Shown here: positions 1 through 7,660 of the stretch, in pieces | Position numbering within the stretch: position 1 is the first letter of the stretch | Layout: each line of letters opens with the position of its first letter | Assembly: GCA_040007395.1 (NCBI GenBank) | Contig: JBDTVG010000071.1 | Coordinates: forward strand, 1-37,083 | From: DATGFK01 sp040007395 | GTDB taxonomy: Bacteria; Chloroflexota; Anaerolineae; Aggregatilineales; UBA2796 | Direction: 5' to 3' | Length of the DNA: 37,083 bases | Made by a program: the position numbers and the translations under genes | The notes under the pieces: generated by a model | What the model was told of the DNA's origin: nothing | The model's input: the letters and a program-made list of their open reading frames with translations, nothing else | Database searches by the model: none

Positions 1-29
1 CTATAAAATATGCCCTCAACAACAATAGC

Positions 30-593
30 TTATTTCTTTACAGTGACTTTGGCACTTTTCACGGTCTGGTAAACCAGCAGCACTACTCCTGAACTGAACG
101 GCTTTGATTCAACAAGTTTCAGGGTCGTTTTGCTGCCATCTTGGAAAAGGCGCTTGCCTGTCCCCAACACCACAGGATAAACGAGAAGATGATATTCATC
201 GACAAGGTTATGCTGGATCAGCGTTTGAACCAGCGTGGCACTGCCAGCGACTAATATATCCTGACCGGGCTGCTGCTTGATTTTGGAGACTTCTTCCGCG
301 ACATTCTCTTTAATCAGATGGGAGTTGTCCCACTCACCTTTTTCCAAAGTCGTGGTAACTACATACTTCGGGAGATTGTTCATTCGGTCAGAAAAGCCCG
401 CCTCGTCCGTCCGGGAAGGCCACGCCTCAGCAAAGCCTTGATAGGTCACACGCCCCAGTAAATGTGCATCGCTGGCAAAAAGTTCATCGAGCTTGAACTT
501 TGCGATGTCATCACCCCAGTAAGGCATACTCCATGATGGTTCTTCCATCACGCCATCTAGCGACAGGAATTCGGCGACCACTACTTTTCGCAT
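30..593 (-). CDS. RibD C-terminal/dihydrofolate-reductase-like protein (copy 1)
   Basis: A 187-residue protein of the bacterial RibD_C/DHFR-like family (YwjB/YyaP type). The N-terminus MRKVVVAEFLSLDGVMEEP, the central LLGRVTYQGFAEAWPS segment and the C-terminal LVYPVVLGTGKRLFQD segment are the family hallmarks of an NAD(P)H-binding Rossmann-like reductase fold. The true substrate of these stand-alone proteins is generally unknown, so dihydrofolate or flavin-precursor reduction should not be assumed. The start is fixed by AAGGAG about 6 nt upstream on the minus strand. It lies 36 bp downstream of a close paralogue and probably shares its transcript. The C-terminus ends in a short lysine-rich tail absent from the paralogue. 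Confidence 0.88.
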   Translation of the reverse strand: MRKVVVAEFLSLDGVMEEPSWSMPYWGDDIAKFKLDELFASDAHLLGRVTYQGFAEAWPSRTDEAGFSDRMNNLPKYVVTTTLEKGEWDNSHLIKENVAEEVSKIKQQPGQDILVAGSATLVQTLIQHNLVDEYHLLVYPVVLGTGKRLFQDGSKTTLKLVESKPFSSGVVLLVYQTVKSAKVTVKK

Positions 594-610
594 GTTGCGC
601 TCCTTGTGCG
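594..610 (-). repeat. Duplicated leader with Shine-Dalgarno, copy 1
   Basis: Seventeen bases directly preceding the start codon of the first RibD_C-like gene; on the plus strand they read GTTGCGCTCCTTGTGCG. The same block occurs at 1167-1183 before the paralogue. On the minus strand it carries AAGGAG six bases from the ATG. Flanking bases have diverged, so this looks like the retained part of a duplicated translation-initiation region. Confidence 0.7.
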
Positions 611-629
611 GTTAATCTTCAATGGGGAT

Positions 630-1166
630 TTACTTCCGATCCGGCTCATAGATGAGCGCTGCCACGCCTGAACTAAAGGATTGTGTATCTACAAGTTTGA
701 GTGTCGTCGTGGTTTCGTCTTGAAACAGACGCTTGCCTTTGCCCACAACCACTGGGTAGACCAGAAGCCGATAGCGATCCACCAGATCGTGTCGAATGAG
801 CGTTTGTACAAGCATAGCACTGCCGTGAACCACAATGTCTTTACCATCTTGCTGCTTGAGTTTGGTGATTTCTACCACGATATTGTCTTTGATCAGCATT
901 GAGTTGTTCCACTCGGCCTTGTCCAGCGTCGTTGACACCACGTATTTACGCACGCCATTAAAGTAATCAGCTCCTGCATCCTTGCTCTGAGGCCAAGCTG
1001 CGGCAAAGCCTTGATAGGTCACACGCCCCAGTAGTAGGGCATCGCTGGCGGTGGACTCTTCACCCTTAAACTTCGCGATCTCGTCATTCCAGTAGGGCAT
1101 AGTCCAAGCGGGTTCTTCCATGATGCCGTCGAGGGACAGGAATTCAGTGACCATTATTTTTCGCAT
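630..1166 (-). CDS. RibD C-terminal/dihydrofolate-reductase-like protein (copy 2)
   Basis: A 178-residue paralogue of the gene at 30-593, with the same order of motifs: MRKIMVTEFLSLDGIMEEP at the N-terminus, LLGRVTYQGFAAAWPQ in the middle and LVYPVVVGKGKRLFQD near the C-terminus. The family is known as RibD_C/DHFR-like oxidoreductases; the substrate is not predictable. The 17 nt just upstream of the start codon (1167-1183) are identical to the corresponding bases before copy 1 (594-610), including the AAGGAG ribosome-binding site, so the tandem pair arose by duplication that included the leader. It sits 44 bp downstream of an AraC-type regulator on the same strand, which suggests a three-gene operon. 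Confidence 0.88.
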   Translation of the reverse strand: MRKIMVTEFLSLDGIMEEPAWTMPYWNDEIAKFKGEESTASDALLLGRVTYQGFAAAWPQSKDAGADYFNGVRKYVVSTTLDKAEWNNSMLIKDNIVVEITKLKQQDGKDIVVHGSAMLVQTLIRHDLVDRYRLLVYPVVVGKGKRLFQDETTTTLKLVDTQSFSSGVAALIYEPDRK

Positions 1167-1183
1167 GTTGCGCTCCTTGTGCG
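1167..1183 (-). repeat. Duplicated leader with Shine-Dalgarno, copy 2
   Basis: Identical to 594-610 and in the same position relative to the start codon of the second RibD_C-like gene. It includes the AAGGAG ribosome-binding site. Confidence 0.7.
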
Positions 1184-1210
1184 ACTTATTTTTACTAATG
1201 CAATCATAAT

Positions 1211-1927
1211 CTAGTAAAGGCTCACTGTATTGTATAAAAAGGACACCTGTTCTGGTTGATTCACCCTCGCGATTTGTGCGGGCGTTTCTCCCATAAAATG
1301 CTTCAACGACCTCGTTAGATGGGGCTGATCGAAATAGCCAGCCTGATCCACCGTATCGAGGATCGAAACTCCTTGCGCCAAAAGCGCCACTGCTTGCTGG
1401 GCGCGTGCGATCTGAAAAATAGGGCCATGCGTCAACCCAGTCGCCTGCAAAAAACGCCGCCGCACTGAGCGGATCGATAAGGCTTGCGGCTGGCCTTGCA
1501 GCACCGCCTCAACGATGGGGTCATGCACTAACAGCCCTTGACGGATTAGTCTATATACAAACGTATCGGCATTGTCATAATCAGGAATCTGCCACGACGC
1601 GCCCTGAAGCCAAAACGATTTACTTGTTGATTCAGGCAGGGTAATGTCGTTTCTGTCGAGACGATGGATCGTTGGCAAATGCGGTATAAACGTGCCGAGT
1701 TTAAAGACTATCCCAAAAAACTCAGCATCTGCTGGATGGTCGGCACGGGTTGCTTTCGTCTCTGGCCCCCGGAGTGTGAGACTTGTCTCACCATTGTATT
1801 TCTTCACGACCATTTCCCAATGGCTTGAAGCACGCGAGATGAAGGGAGCAGCATACTCACTTTGCGAACGCCAAATCCCTTCAACAAAAGGCGCATCAGA
1901 TGGTCTTGTATCAGAGATAACCGTCAT
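1211..1927 (-). CDS. AraC-family transcriptional regulator
   Basis: A 238-residue regulator. Residues 1 to about 130 form a beta-rich sensor-like region containing FFGIVFKLGTFIPHLP, resembling the N-terminal domain common in AraC proteins of the DUF6597 type. Residues about 150-225 form an AraC helix-turn-helix domain, visible in RRRFLQATGLTHGPIFQIAR, in the second helix-turn-helix SILDTVDQAGYFDQPHLTRS, and in the terminal LKHFMGETPAQIAR. It should bind DNA and control nearby promoters; the natural effector is unknown. The two RibD_C-like genes lie immediately downstream on the same strand and are the most likely regulated partners. A GAGG lies about 7 nt before the chosen ATG. Confidence 0.88.
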   Translation of the reverse strand: MTVISDTRPSDAPFVEGIWRSQSEYAAPFISRASSHWEMVVKKYNGETSLTLRGPETKATRADHPADAEFFGIVFKLGTFIPHLPTIHRLDRNDITLPESTSKSFWLQGASWQIPDYDNADTFVYRLIRQGLLVHDPIVEAVLQGQPQALSIRSVRRRFLQATGLTHGPIFQIARAQQAVALLAQGVSILDTVDQAGYFDQPHLTRSLKHFMGETPAQIARVNQPEQVSFLYNTVSLY

Positions 1928-2130
1928 GCATCTGCCTCATATCGTCCGCACTCGCAAGGGAAGCAAAACTTAAAATCAATTGTATGTGTGCATATTTTAT
2001 CCTATGCGAAGTTTGTTGAATACAATCGATAACCGCGAGTACAATAGCTGCACAAGACTACTCAACTCGGTTTTGATTAAAGGGAAAGCACAAGTGAGAC
2101 AGGAAATAGCAGAGTGATAGTGGAACACAT

Positions 2131-2159
2131 TTGGCAACGATTCTGCTAAACTCTACTTT
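2131..2159 (+). promoter_or_regulatory. Candidate sigma70-type promoter for the 2193 gene
   Basis: TTGGCA at 2131-2136 is followed after 17 bases by TACTTT at 2154-2159. The gene starts 33 bases further on. The match is partial, so the call is tentative. Confidence 0.4.
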
Positions 2160-2192
2160 ATACAAAAATTTCTGAGCAGAAAGGATTGGGTC

Positions 2193-2510
2193 ATGGCTAC
2201 TCGCATTGTACCGCGCATTAAACTCCTGATCCGCTATGACATTCGGGACGCGAACGAAGCCTACTATCAATTTGTCTTGTCCGAACTGCAACCAGCCATG
2301 CAGGGCATGGGGCTACATATGCTGCAAGTTTATCATACGGCTTACGGTCACTACCCAATGCGCCAGCTCGAATTTGTAGCAGAGGACATCGAAACGGTCG
2401 CAGGCGCAATGCACAGTACCGAGTGGCAAGACATCGAAAACAAATTCAAGCAGTTCACCTTCAATTACAGTACAAAAGTAGTTCGCTTTCGTAATGGCTT
2501 TCAATTCTAG
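2193..2510 (+). CDS. Conserved hypothetical protein, ferredoxin-like/dimeric alpha-beta barrel type
   Basis: A 105-residue soluble protein with no signal peptide or TM segment. Short alternating strands and helices (IKLLIRYDI, then the helix AYYQFVLSELQPAMQGMG, then LHMLQVYHTAYG, LEFVAEDIETVAGAM, and a terminal VVRFRNGFQF) suggest a ferredoxin-like or dimeric alpha-beta barrel fold. This is an inference from pattern only; I do not recognise a named family. The start is supported by AAAGGA about 9 nt upstream. The next gene starts 29 bp downstream in the same direction, so the two are probably co-transcribed. Confidence 0.7.
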   Translation: MATRIVPRIKLLIRYDIRDANEAYYQFVLSELQPAMQGMGLHMLQVYHTAYGHYPMRQLEFVAEDIETVAGAMHSTEWQDIENKFKQFTFNYSTKVVRFRNGFQF

Positions 2511-2539
2511 AGTTTAGTTTCATTAAAAATCAGGAGCCT

Positions 2540-2962
2540 ATGTTTCGTCACATTCTGAAAACAGCCTTGCAGAACAGTGTGGAAAGTGCCATTGTCGCGA
2601 CGGCGGAAACAGCCGTCAGTACCACCACCCGCAAATTTGTACAGGCATTCGAGATTATGCTGCCGACAACAGTCTTTGTACGAGCCAGCCAGTGTGACGT
2701 TATCGTGCGACACTGGCCCGATCTCCGCGTCGAACTCTCGGCAAATCTACGGGCTTCGTTCGGTTGGGATCTTGTCGCGGAACAAGACGACGCGGGGATC
2801 TACATTGTGGCGAAGCGTAAACTGATCGTCGGGCAGCTCTCGACGGCACATTTCACGTTGACTGTGCCGCCGCAGGTTAATCTCGTTTTTCATCTGACTC
2901 CCGGTACGGTGCGCCTGATGGACATCAACGGCAAGATCACCGTTCCCGGAACGGGATCTTGA
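2540..2962 (+). CDS. Hypothetical protein with DUF4097-like beta-repeat region
   Basis: A 140-residue protein. After an N-terminal helical region rich in alanine and threonine, residues about 40-135 are a run of short beta strands (TTVFVRASQCDVIVRHW, LRVELSANLRASFGWDL, GIYIVAKRK, HFTLTVPPQVNLVFHLTPG, VRLMDINGKITVPG). This alternation resembles the beta-helix-like DUF4097/putative adhesin family, which is known only structurally. No signal peptide is visible. AGGAG lies just before the ATG. It follows the 2193 gene by 29 bp and converges on the GNAT gene at 2996. The protein is short for DUF4097 and ends soon after the repeats, so truncation cannot be excluded. Confidence 0.65.
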   Translation: MFRHILKTALQNSVESAIVATAETAVSTTTRKFVQAFEIMLPTTVFVRASQCDVIVRHWPDLRVELSANLRASFGWDLVAEQDDAGIYIVAKRKLIVGQLSTAHFTLTVPPQVNLVFHLTPGTVRLMDINGKITVPGTGS

Positions 2963-2995
2963 TCAGCCTATTCTGACTATGATTCAAGGTTTTGG

Positions 2996-3478
2996 TCAGA
3001 GATCCTTTGCCATGCACACGCTCGACGGAGTGCCAATATATTCGCCAAACAGCGGGATCTGTACGAAACCAATACGTTCGTACAATGCAATCGCTTCAGG
3101 CTGACGAATACCAGTTTCCAGCACCAGCCGAGTCATGCCGAGCGTTTTTGCCACGTCCTCAAGGGCCGCAAGCAACGCTCGCCCAACCCTGCGATTGCGT
3201 TCCGCTGGATTGACATACATTCGTTTGATCTCGCCAGTTTGCGCCTCAATGCGGCGAATTGCCCCACAGCCAATCGGAATCCCGGCGTGTGAGGCAACCA
3301 AAAATGCGCCCTGACCCGCTGCTACTTCCGCCGGATCGAGTCGGAAATGATTTGCGCCCGGTTCGGGATAGCGACTGGCAAGCTCGGTATTGAGCGCACC
3401 AATGAGATCTTGTGCGGTAGGCGACAGAATATCGAATCGCTGGATAATCAGGTCGGTTTGAGTTGCTGTTTCGTTCAT
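2996..3478 (-). CDS. GNAT-family N-acetyltransferase
   Basis: A 160-residue acetyl-CoA-dependent acyltransferase. The motif-A strand and acetyl-CoA binding loop are clear: GEIKRMYVNPAERNRRVGRALLAALED, with the Q/RxxGxG/A-type segment NRRVGRA. It is followed by LGMTRLVLETGIRQPEAIALYERIGF, the usual motif-B end of the family. The substrate is not predictable. It lies 24 bp downstream of the cupin gene at 3503-3814, so the two are probably one operon. The GGAG upstream is about 13 nt from the ATG, farther than usual, and start choice rests mainly on the conserved fold beginning around residue 10. Confidence 0.88.
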   Translation of the reverse strand: MNETATQTDLIIQRFDILSPTAQDLIGALNTELASRYPEPGANHFRLDPAEVAAGQGAFLVASHAGIPIGCGAIRRIEAQTGEIKRMYVNPAERNRRVGRALLAALEDVAKTLGMTRLVLETGIRQPEAIALYERIGFVQIPLFGEYIGTPSSVCMAKDL

Positions 3479-3502
3479 TATCTTAAATTTTCTCCAGCAG
3501 TA

Positions 3503-3814
3503 TCAACTGCGGAAATCTTCACGCGGCGGGCTAAAAGTATCGAGTAACAGAGTTTCTTCGCTAGCGGTTACTTGATGCAGTGCATTTGAAGGGATGAAAA
3601 TGCTTTGTCCAGCGCTCAACTCGACAGTATTGCCGGAGAGCGTAAACTGAATCCGCCCACGGATAACATAGGTAGCCTGTTCGTGTATGTGACTGTGCTC
3701 TGCCACGATAGCGCCCTGATCGAGGTGTACCTCGACTAACATCAGCTTTTCGCCATCGGCAAGAACCCGGCGGCGCATCCCTGTGGAAGCCGCGACCCAT
3801 TGAATATCAGCCAT
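3503..3814 (-). CDS. Small cupin-domain protein
   Basis: A 103-residue single-domain cupin. Motif 1 is visible as AEHSHIHEQATYVIRGRIQFTL, with two histidines and a glutamine/glutamate position for metal binding; motif 2 is GQSIFIPSNALHQVTA, with the last metal-ligand histidine. Proteins of this size (cupin_2) are often sugar isomerases, dioxygenases or small-molecule sensors, and the role cannot be assigned from sequence alone. AAGGGA lies about 8 nt before the ATG. It is the first gene of a likely two-gene operon with the GNAT acetyltransferase, and its promoter region faces the DUF1385 gene. Confidence 0.88.
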   Translation of the reverse strand: MADIQWVAASTGMRRRVLADGEKLMLVEVHLDQGAIVAEHSHIHEQATYVIRGRIQFTLSGNTVELSAGQSIFIPSNALHQVTASEETLLLDTFSPPREDFRS

Positions 3815-3914
3815 GGAATTATCCCTTTTAATATGCCAGCTGTCCTAATAAACATGATTGTACCGCTCAGAATAGTTCAGTCGAAAATTGCACACCCTCT
3901 AATCGACTACACGC

Positions 3915-3920
3915 TATAAT
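3915..3920 (+). promoter_or_regulatory. -10 box upstream of the DUF1385 gene
   Basis: A perfect TATAAT about 41 bases before the start codon at 3962. The nearest -35-like hexamer, TTGCAC at 3888-3893, is 21 bases away, longer than the standard spacer, so only the -10 element is claimed. Confidence 0.5.
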
Positions 3921-3961
3921 AGGCCAATTGAACAGGATACAAGAGAACTAAGGTTAAGATT

Positions 3962-4972
3962 ATGGCTTACCAGACTCAAGAAACATCCCCGCGTCAGAAC
4001 CTTTCATACGGCGGTCAAGCGCTGATCGAAGGCGTGATGATGCGTAACAGACGCAAGGTTGCCGTTGCGGTGCGTAATCCACAGGGCAAGATCGTGGTCT
4101 ATGAGCAAAACCTGAATCCGATCATTTATCAGGGGCCGTTTAGCAATTTACCGTTCGTGCGTGGGTTGACGATGTTGTGGGACGCGCTCGGTATCGGTTT
4201 GCGAGCGTTGGTCTGGTCAGCAGAAGTGGCAGCAGGTCAGGACACTCCCGCCTTTGATCGCCCCGTCGATCCAGCAACAGCAGCGTTTTCGCTTTCCATG
4301 TCGGCGGGAATGGTCTTTCTTTCGCCCGCCATTGCGTCGAGCGGTTTGGCACGCTTGCTCAAGTTGGAAAACAAAGCACTAGCCACGATGCTCGAAGGCG
4401 TGCTGCGCCTCGGACTGGTCACTGGTTATATCTGGCTAGTGGGGCAAACCAAAGAAGGTCAGCGTTTGTTTGCCTATCATGGCGCGGAACACAAGACCGT
4501 CAACGCGGTTGAAGCGGGTGCGCCGCTGACTCCAGAGTCGGTCAAGCAATTTCCGCTGGAACATCCGCGCTGTGGAACGGCCTTTTTGCTGACGGTAGTC
4601 CTGATCAGTACGTTTATTCAGGTCATCATTGGTCGCCCGAAATTCCCGGCACTGCTGCTGCAACGTCTAGTCTTGATCCCGGTAGTGGCGGGCATTGCCT
4701 ATGAATTTATCCGTTTTGCGTCGGCGCACATGGACAATCCAACTATCCGAGCGATTATTGCGCCAAACCTGCTCATGCAGCGTCTCACCACTCGCGAACC
4801 AGATCTGGCGATGATTAGTGTGGCAATCGCCGCGATGGAACGAGTCTTAGCAGCGGAAGATCGTACTGATTCCGCGTCGAACATCGAACTGCCCAGCCTG
4901 CATGTTAATCGGACAAACGGCAATGGCACTGCCAAACCATCGAATATCGCTAGCGACTTCACCAGCCGCTAG
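3962..4972 (+). CDS. yqhQ: DUF1385 membrane protein (YqhQ family)
   Basis: A 336-residue integral membrane protein of the DUF1385 family. The N-terminal SYGGQALIEGVMMR motif and the YHGAEHKTVNAVEAG and HPRCGTAFLLTVV motifs, with conserved His and Cys residues, are diagnostic. Hydrophobic stretches near residues 110-130, 145-160, 207-225 and 232-250 are probable membrane segments. The biochemical function of the family is not established; the conserved His/Glu/Cys pattern suggests a metal site. The polar, asparagine/threonine-rich C-terminus (from about residue 300) is variable. It converges with murE with only about 20 bp between the stop codons and no visible terminator. Confidence 0.92.
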   Translation: MAYQTQETSPRQNLSYGGQALIEGVMMRNRRKVAVAVRNPQGKIVVYEQNLNPIIYQGPFSNLPFVRGLTMLWDALGIGLRALVWSAEVAAGQDTPAFDRPVDPATAAFSLSMSAGMVFLSPAIASSGLARLLKLENKALATMLEGVLRLGLVTGYIWLVGQTKEGQRLFAYHGAEHKTVNAVEAGAPLTPESVKQFPLEHPRCGTAFLLTVVLISTFIQVIIGRPKFPALLLQRLVLIPVVAGIAYEFIRFASAHMDNPTIRAIIAPNLLMQRLTTREPDLAMISVAIAAMERVLAAEDRTDSASNIELPSLHVNRTNGNGTAKPSNIASDFTSR

Positions 4973-4991
4973 ATAAGTCACGGCTTAATCA

Positions 4992-6581
4992 TTACAAAGT
5001 CTGTGCGGTTGGCAAAGTTCGCAGCGGTGTGCCATGCAAGGCAGCCCGCAGTGCATCACGGTCATCCCATGGATACTCTAGCGTGCCAAAGGCCATACTC
5101 TGCTCGTGGCCTTTGCCGCAGGCAATGACCAGATCGCCGGGGTGAGCCAGTTTGCAAGCAAAAGCCAGCGCCGCCCCGCGATCTGGCACGCAGTAGAACG
5201 TCTGATCCTCAATGCCGCCCTTACTGATCGCGCCGTCCGCCATTGTCTGCAAGATCGCATCCAGCGATTCGGTGCGTGGATCTTCGGCAGTCAGAATGCT
5301 AATGTCTGCCAGTTCAGCGCCGATCTCTGCCATGAGGCGGCGCTTTTCGCGGTCACGCAGTCCGGCGCTGCCAAACACACAGATAATCCGCTTGTCAGGG
5401 CCAACGATGGTGTGGGCGGCTTCGAGCGCCCGTCGCAGTGCGTTCGGCGTATGGGCGAAGTCTACAATGGCAAGAAAGTTCTGACCTTCATCGATGCGTT
5501 CCATGCGACCCGGCACAGGTGGCATAGAAGCCAACCCACCGCGAATCGCTTCCGGCGAGCAATTCAAGGCAAGCGCGACTGCCGATGCTGCCAAAATATT
5601 CTGCACGTTGAAGCTGCCGACCATTGTTGTTTGCACCATAAAGGGAGTCTCGGCAGCGGCAAAACCCACTGGCATAGCCTGCGAATCGCCCTGAAACCCG
5701 ATAGCGATGGTTGTGCCTTGTGCACCGTAGGCTGCTTGGGCAACGAGATTGGGCTGAGACTCGCTCACAAGGGTTAGCCCATACGTAATGTGATAATCGG
5801 CGGGAAATGCCAGAAATGTCGCCGCGTTCGCATCATCGAGATTCACGACCGCGATTTTGCTGATACCCGGTTTGCGAAATGAACTGCCGACATTCTTAAA
5901 CAACAGGGCTTTCGCCGCCCGATAATTCTCAAAACTGCCATGAAAATCAAGGTGCTCGTGGGTGATATTGGTGATCACCGCGATGTCATAGTCTACTCCG
6001 TTAACGCGGCCTTGCGCCAAGCCGTGACTCGTTGTTTCGAGTAAACAGTGTGTCAGCCCTGCATCGACCATTTCGCGTAGATACCTCTGGACATCAGGGG
6101 CGCTGGGTGTGGTGACATGTAAACCAGTTGGCAGTTCTTTGTCACCGATTACCGCACTCACAGTGCTGATCATGCCGATCTTGAACTCTGCCGCTTTGAG
6201 GATATTGAAGATCAGATTGGTCGTCGTAGTTTTGCCATCCGTGCCGGTCACACCGATAACCATCAGTTGCCGCGAAGGATAGCCATAATACGCCGCCGCC
6301 AACGGCCCAAGTGCCTGTTGAGCATCCATGACTTGTGCATAGGGAACCGAACACACAACTTGATCGGGAGATCGCTCCCCAATCACCGCCACTGCGCCCT
6401 GTGTCACCGCCGCCCCGATGAGGTCGTGCGCGTCAAATTGGGGGCCTTTGCGAGCGACGAACACGCCGCCGGGTTTCACATCGCGGTTATCTTCGGCAAC
6501 AGGTGACGTGATTTCCACGTCGTCTGTCGGGCGAGCTTTCAAGGTGTCGGCAATGGAGTCGAGCAACTGCTGTAAACGCAT
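4992..6581 (-). CDS. murE: UDP-N-acetylmuramoyl-tripeptide ligase MurE
   Basis: A 529-residue Mur ligase that adds the third amino acid of the peptidoglycan stem peptide to UDP-MurNAc-L-Ala-D-Glu in the cytoplasm. The ATP-binding P-loop is GTDGKTTTTN (residues 113-122). The carbamylated-lysine region is AAKALLFKN (about 222-230), and VVDFAHTPNALRRAL (about 373-386) is the signature of the third domain. The amino-acid-selecting motif is EDPR (433-436) where the meso-diaminopimelate enzymes have DNPR: the arginine is kept but the asparagine is Asp, so the accepted third residue is uncertain. AGGAAAG lies about 8 nt before the ATG. murE stands alone here, away from the usual mur/fts cluster. Confidence 0.93.
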   Translation of the reverse strand: MRLQQLLDSIADTLKARPTDDVEITSPVAEDNRDVKPGGVFVARKGPQFDAHDLIGAAVTQGAVAVIGERSPDQVVCSVPYAQVMDAQQALGPLAAAYYGYPSRQLMVIGVTGTDGKTTTTNLIFNILKAAEFKIGMISTVSAVIGDKELPTGLHVTTPSAPDVQRYLREMVDAGLTHCLLETTSHGLAQGRVNGVDYDIAVITNITHEHLDFHGSFENYRAAKALLFKNVGSSFRKPGISKIAVVNLDDANAATFLAFPADYHITYGLTLVSESQPNLVAQAAYGAQGTTIAIGFQGDSQAMPVGFAAAETPFMVQTTMVGSFNVQNILAASAVALALNCSPEAIRGGLASMPPVPGRMERIDEGQNFLAIVDFAHTPNALRRALEAAHTIVGPDKRIICVFGSAGLRDREKRRLMAEIGAELADISILTAEDPRTESLDAILQTMADGAISKGGIEDQTFYCVPDRGAALAFACKLAHPGDLVIACGKGHEQSMAFGTLEYPWDDRDALRAALHGTPLRTLPTAQTL

Positions 6582-6721
6582 AAACCAGCTTTCCTGAGAT
6601 CGTCAACAATATTACTTGATATGGCTTCTACTATATCAGACACTTCTCGACAGCGTGGTTGATTTTAAAACGCATTCCCTTTAAGATAGCGCCATATCTT
6701 GAATCAAGGGGGAATATTAAC

Positions 6722-7558
6722 ATGCACTACCATCAGTCAATTTTACGTCAGTCTGTTTTAGTCATTGCCTTGCTTTTTGCTGTCTTCGTAATCATAGCGA
6801 TCAGCAGTGTACCGACCACTGCTGCACCAGTCGCCGCCACTCGCACTCCAACGGAAACGCCCGAAGGTCAACTGCTAGACAACGGGGATGCTACAGAGGA
6901 ACCCGCTGTCAATGCGACAGAAACCCCCGAAGGGCAGCAGTTAGACAGTGGGGATGCGACAGAAGTTGCTCCTACAGAAACAGCCAGTGAAGATGCGATA
7001 GACGTGACCGCCGATGCAGAAGATGTCATCGCGGCATTGCGTGACAAAGGCTTGATCACCATTCGGAATGTTGGGAAGCAAATTTTTACCGTTCCCTCCA
7101 ATACATTCCTCAAACTTACTGCGCCGGGGATCACGTCGGTGACAATTGGTCGGGGCGCTGCGACCTCCCACTTTGTGCTGAATGCCCATGTGCTGTGGGA
7201 CTCGGCGGGCGATGCGAGCGCCTGTGGCTTCGGATTCTGGAGTGTAAATAGCAGGACTTTTGCGATGGCGATGTTGGGAAACGACGGAACCGCGATCTTG
7301 TTCCAGACCGACAACGGTAAGTCAGTCTTCGATTACGAAAAGAAATCGGATGCCTTTGCCCCCGGCGAAGATAATATCATCACCGTCATCACCGACAAGA
7401 GCAAAATCAATATGCTGATCAACGGTAAGCTGGTCACGAGCCAAACCGGTAAGCTCAAAAAGGGCAAATTCTTTGCTGGGTTGTTCAACGCGAAAGACAA
7501 TACGACCCTGACACACTGCACATATCCTTCGGGCTGGATCTGGGATCTCGATCAATAA
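6722..7558 (+). CDS. Exported protein with tandem repeat and LamG/DUF1080-like beta-sandwich domain
   Basis: A 278-residue protein. The start at 6722 is chosen over an upstream TTG because AAGGGGG lies about 8 nt before it and because it gives a clean signal peptide or anchor (VLVIALLFAVFVIIAISSV followed by A-P-V-A-A). Residues about 44-85 are a Thr/Glu/Asp-rich linker made of two imperfect 22-residue units. From about residue 115 there is a compact domain (FVLNAHVLWDSAG, ACGFGFWSVN, FAMAMLGNDGTAILFQT, IITVITDKSKINMLING, GKFFAGLFNAKD) with the strand pattern of concanavalin-like/DUF1080 sandwiches. It is predicted to be exported; the ligand is unknown. The next gene encodes a lipoprotein with a similar Thr/Pro linker. 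Confidence 0.8.
   Translation: MHYHQSILRQSVLVIALLFAVFVIIAISSVPTTAAPVAATRTPTETPEGQLLDNGDATEEPAVNATETPEGQQLDSGDATEVAPTETASEDAIDVTADAEDVIAALRDKGLITIRNVGKQIFTVPSNTFLKLTAPGITSVTIGRGAATSHFVLNAHVLWDSAGDASACGFGFWSVNSRTFAMAMLGNDGTAILFQTDNGKSVFDYEKKSDAFAPGEDNIITVITDKSKINMLINGKLVTSQTGKLKKGKFFAGLFNAKDNTTLTHCTYPSGWIWDLDQ
6851..6964 (+). repeat. Imperfect 66-bp tandem repeat in exported-protein linker
   Basis: Two units, the first starting at 6851 and the second at 6917, encode TETPEGQLLDNGDATE and TETPEGQQLDSGDATE. The period is 66 bases (22 residues); the second unit is shortened at its end. Third-position changes between copies show that the duplication is not recent. Confidence 0.75.
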
Positions 7559-7645
7559 GCAAGAGATCGTGGGCGATCCTGTGTGGTCGCCTATGCAGTG
7601 CATTATCGTAGAAGCCACGCTATGTGTCGGTTCGTTGCGCCTCGC

Positions 7646-7660
7646 TATAATAGCATCATG
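7646..7660 (+). promoter_or_regulatory. -10 box directly upstream of lipoprotein start (possible leaderless mRNA)
   Basis: A perfect TATAAT at 7646-7651 ends six bases before the ATG at 7658. A transcript starting at the usual distance from this box would begin at or next to the start codon. There is no Shine-Dalgarno sequence. The -35 region is poor (TGTGTC near 7623). Confidence 0.5.

Noticed and set aside
5106..5777. 223-codon plus-strand frame inside murE
   Set aside because: It is antisense to a fully conserved Mur ligase, has no family features and a composition typical of a shadow frame.
7566..7579. GATCG-TGGG-CGATC hairpin after the exported-protein gene as a terminator
   Set aside because: Only five base pairs and no uridine tract.
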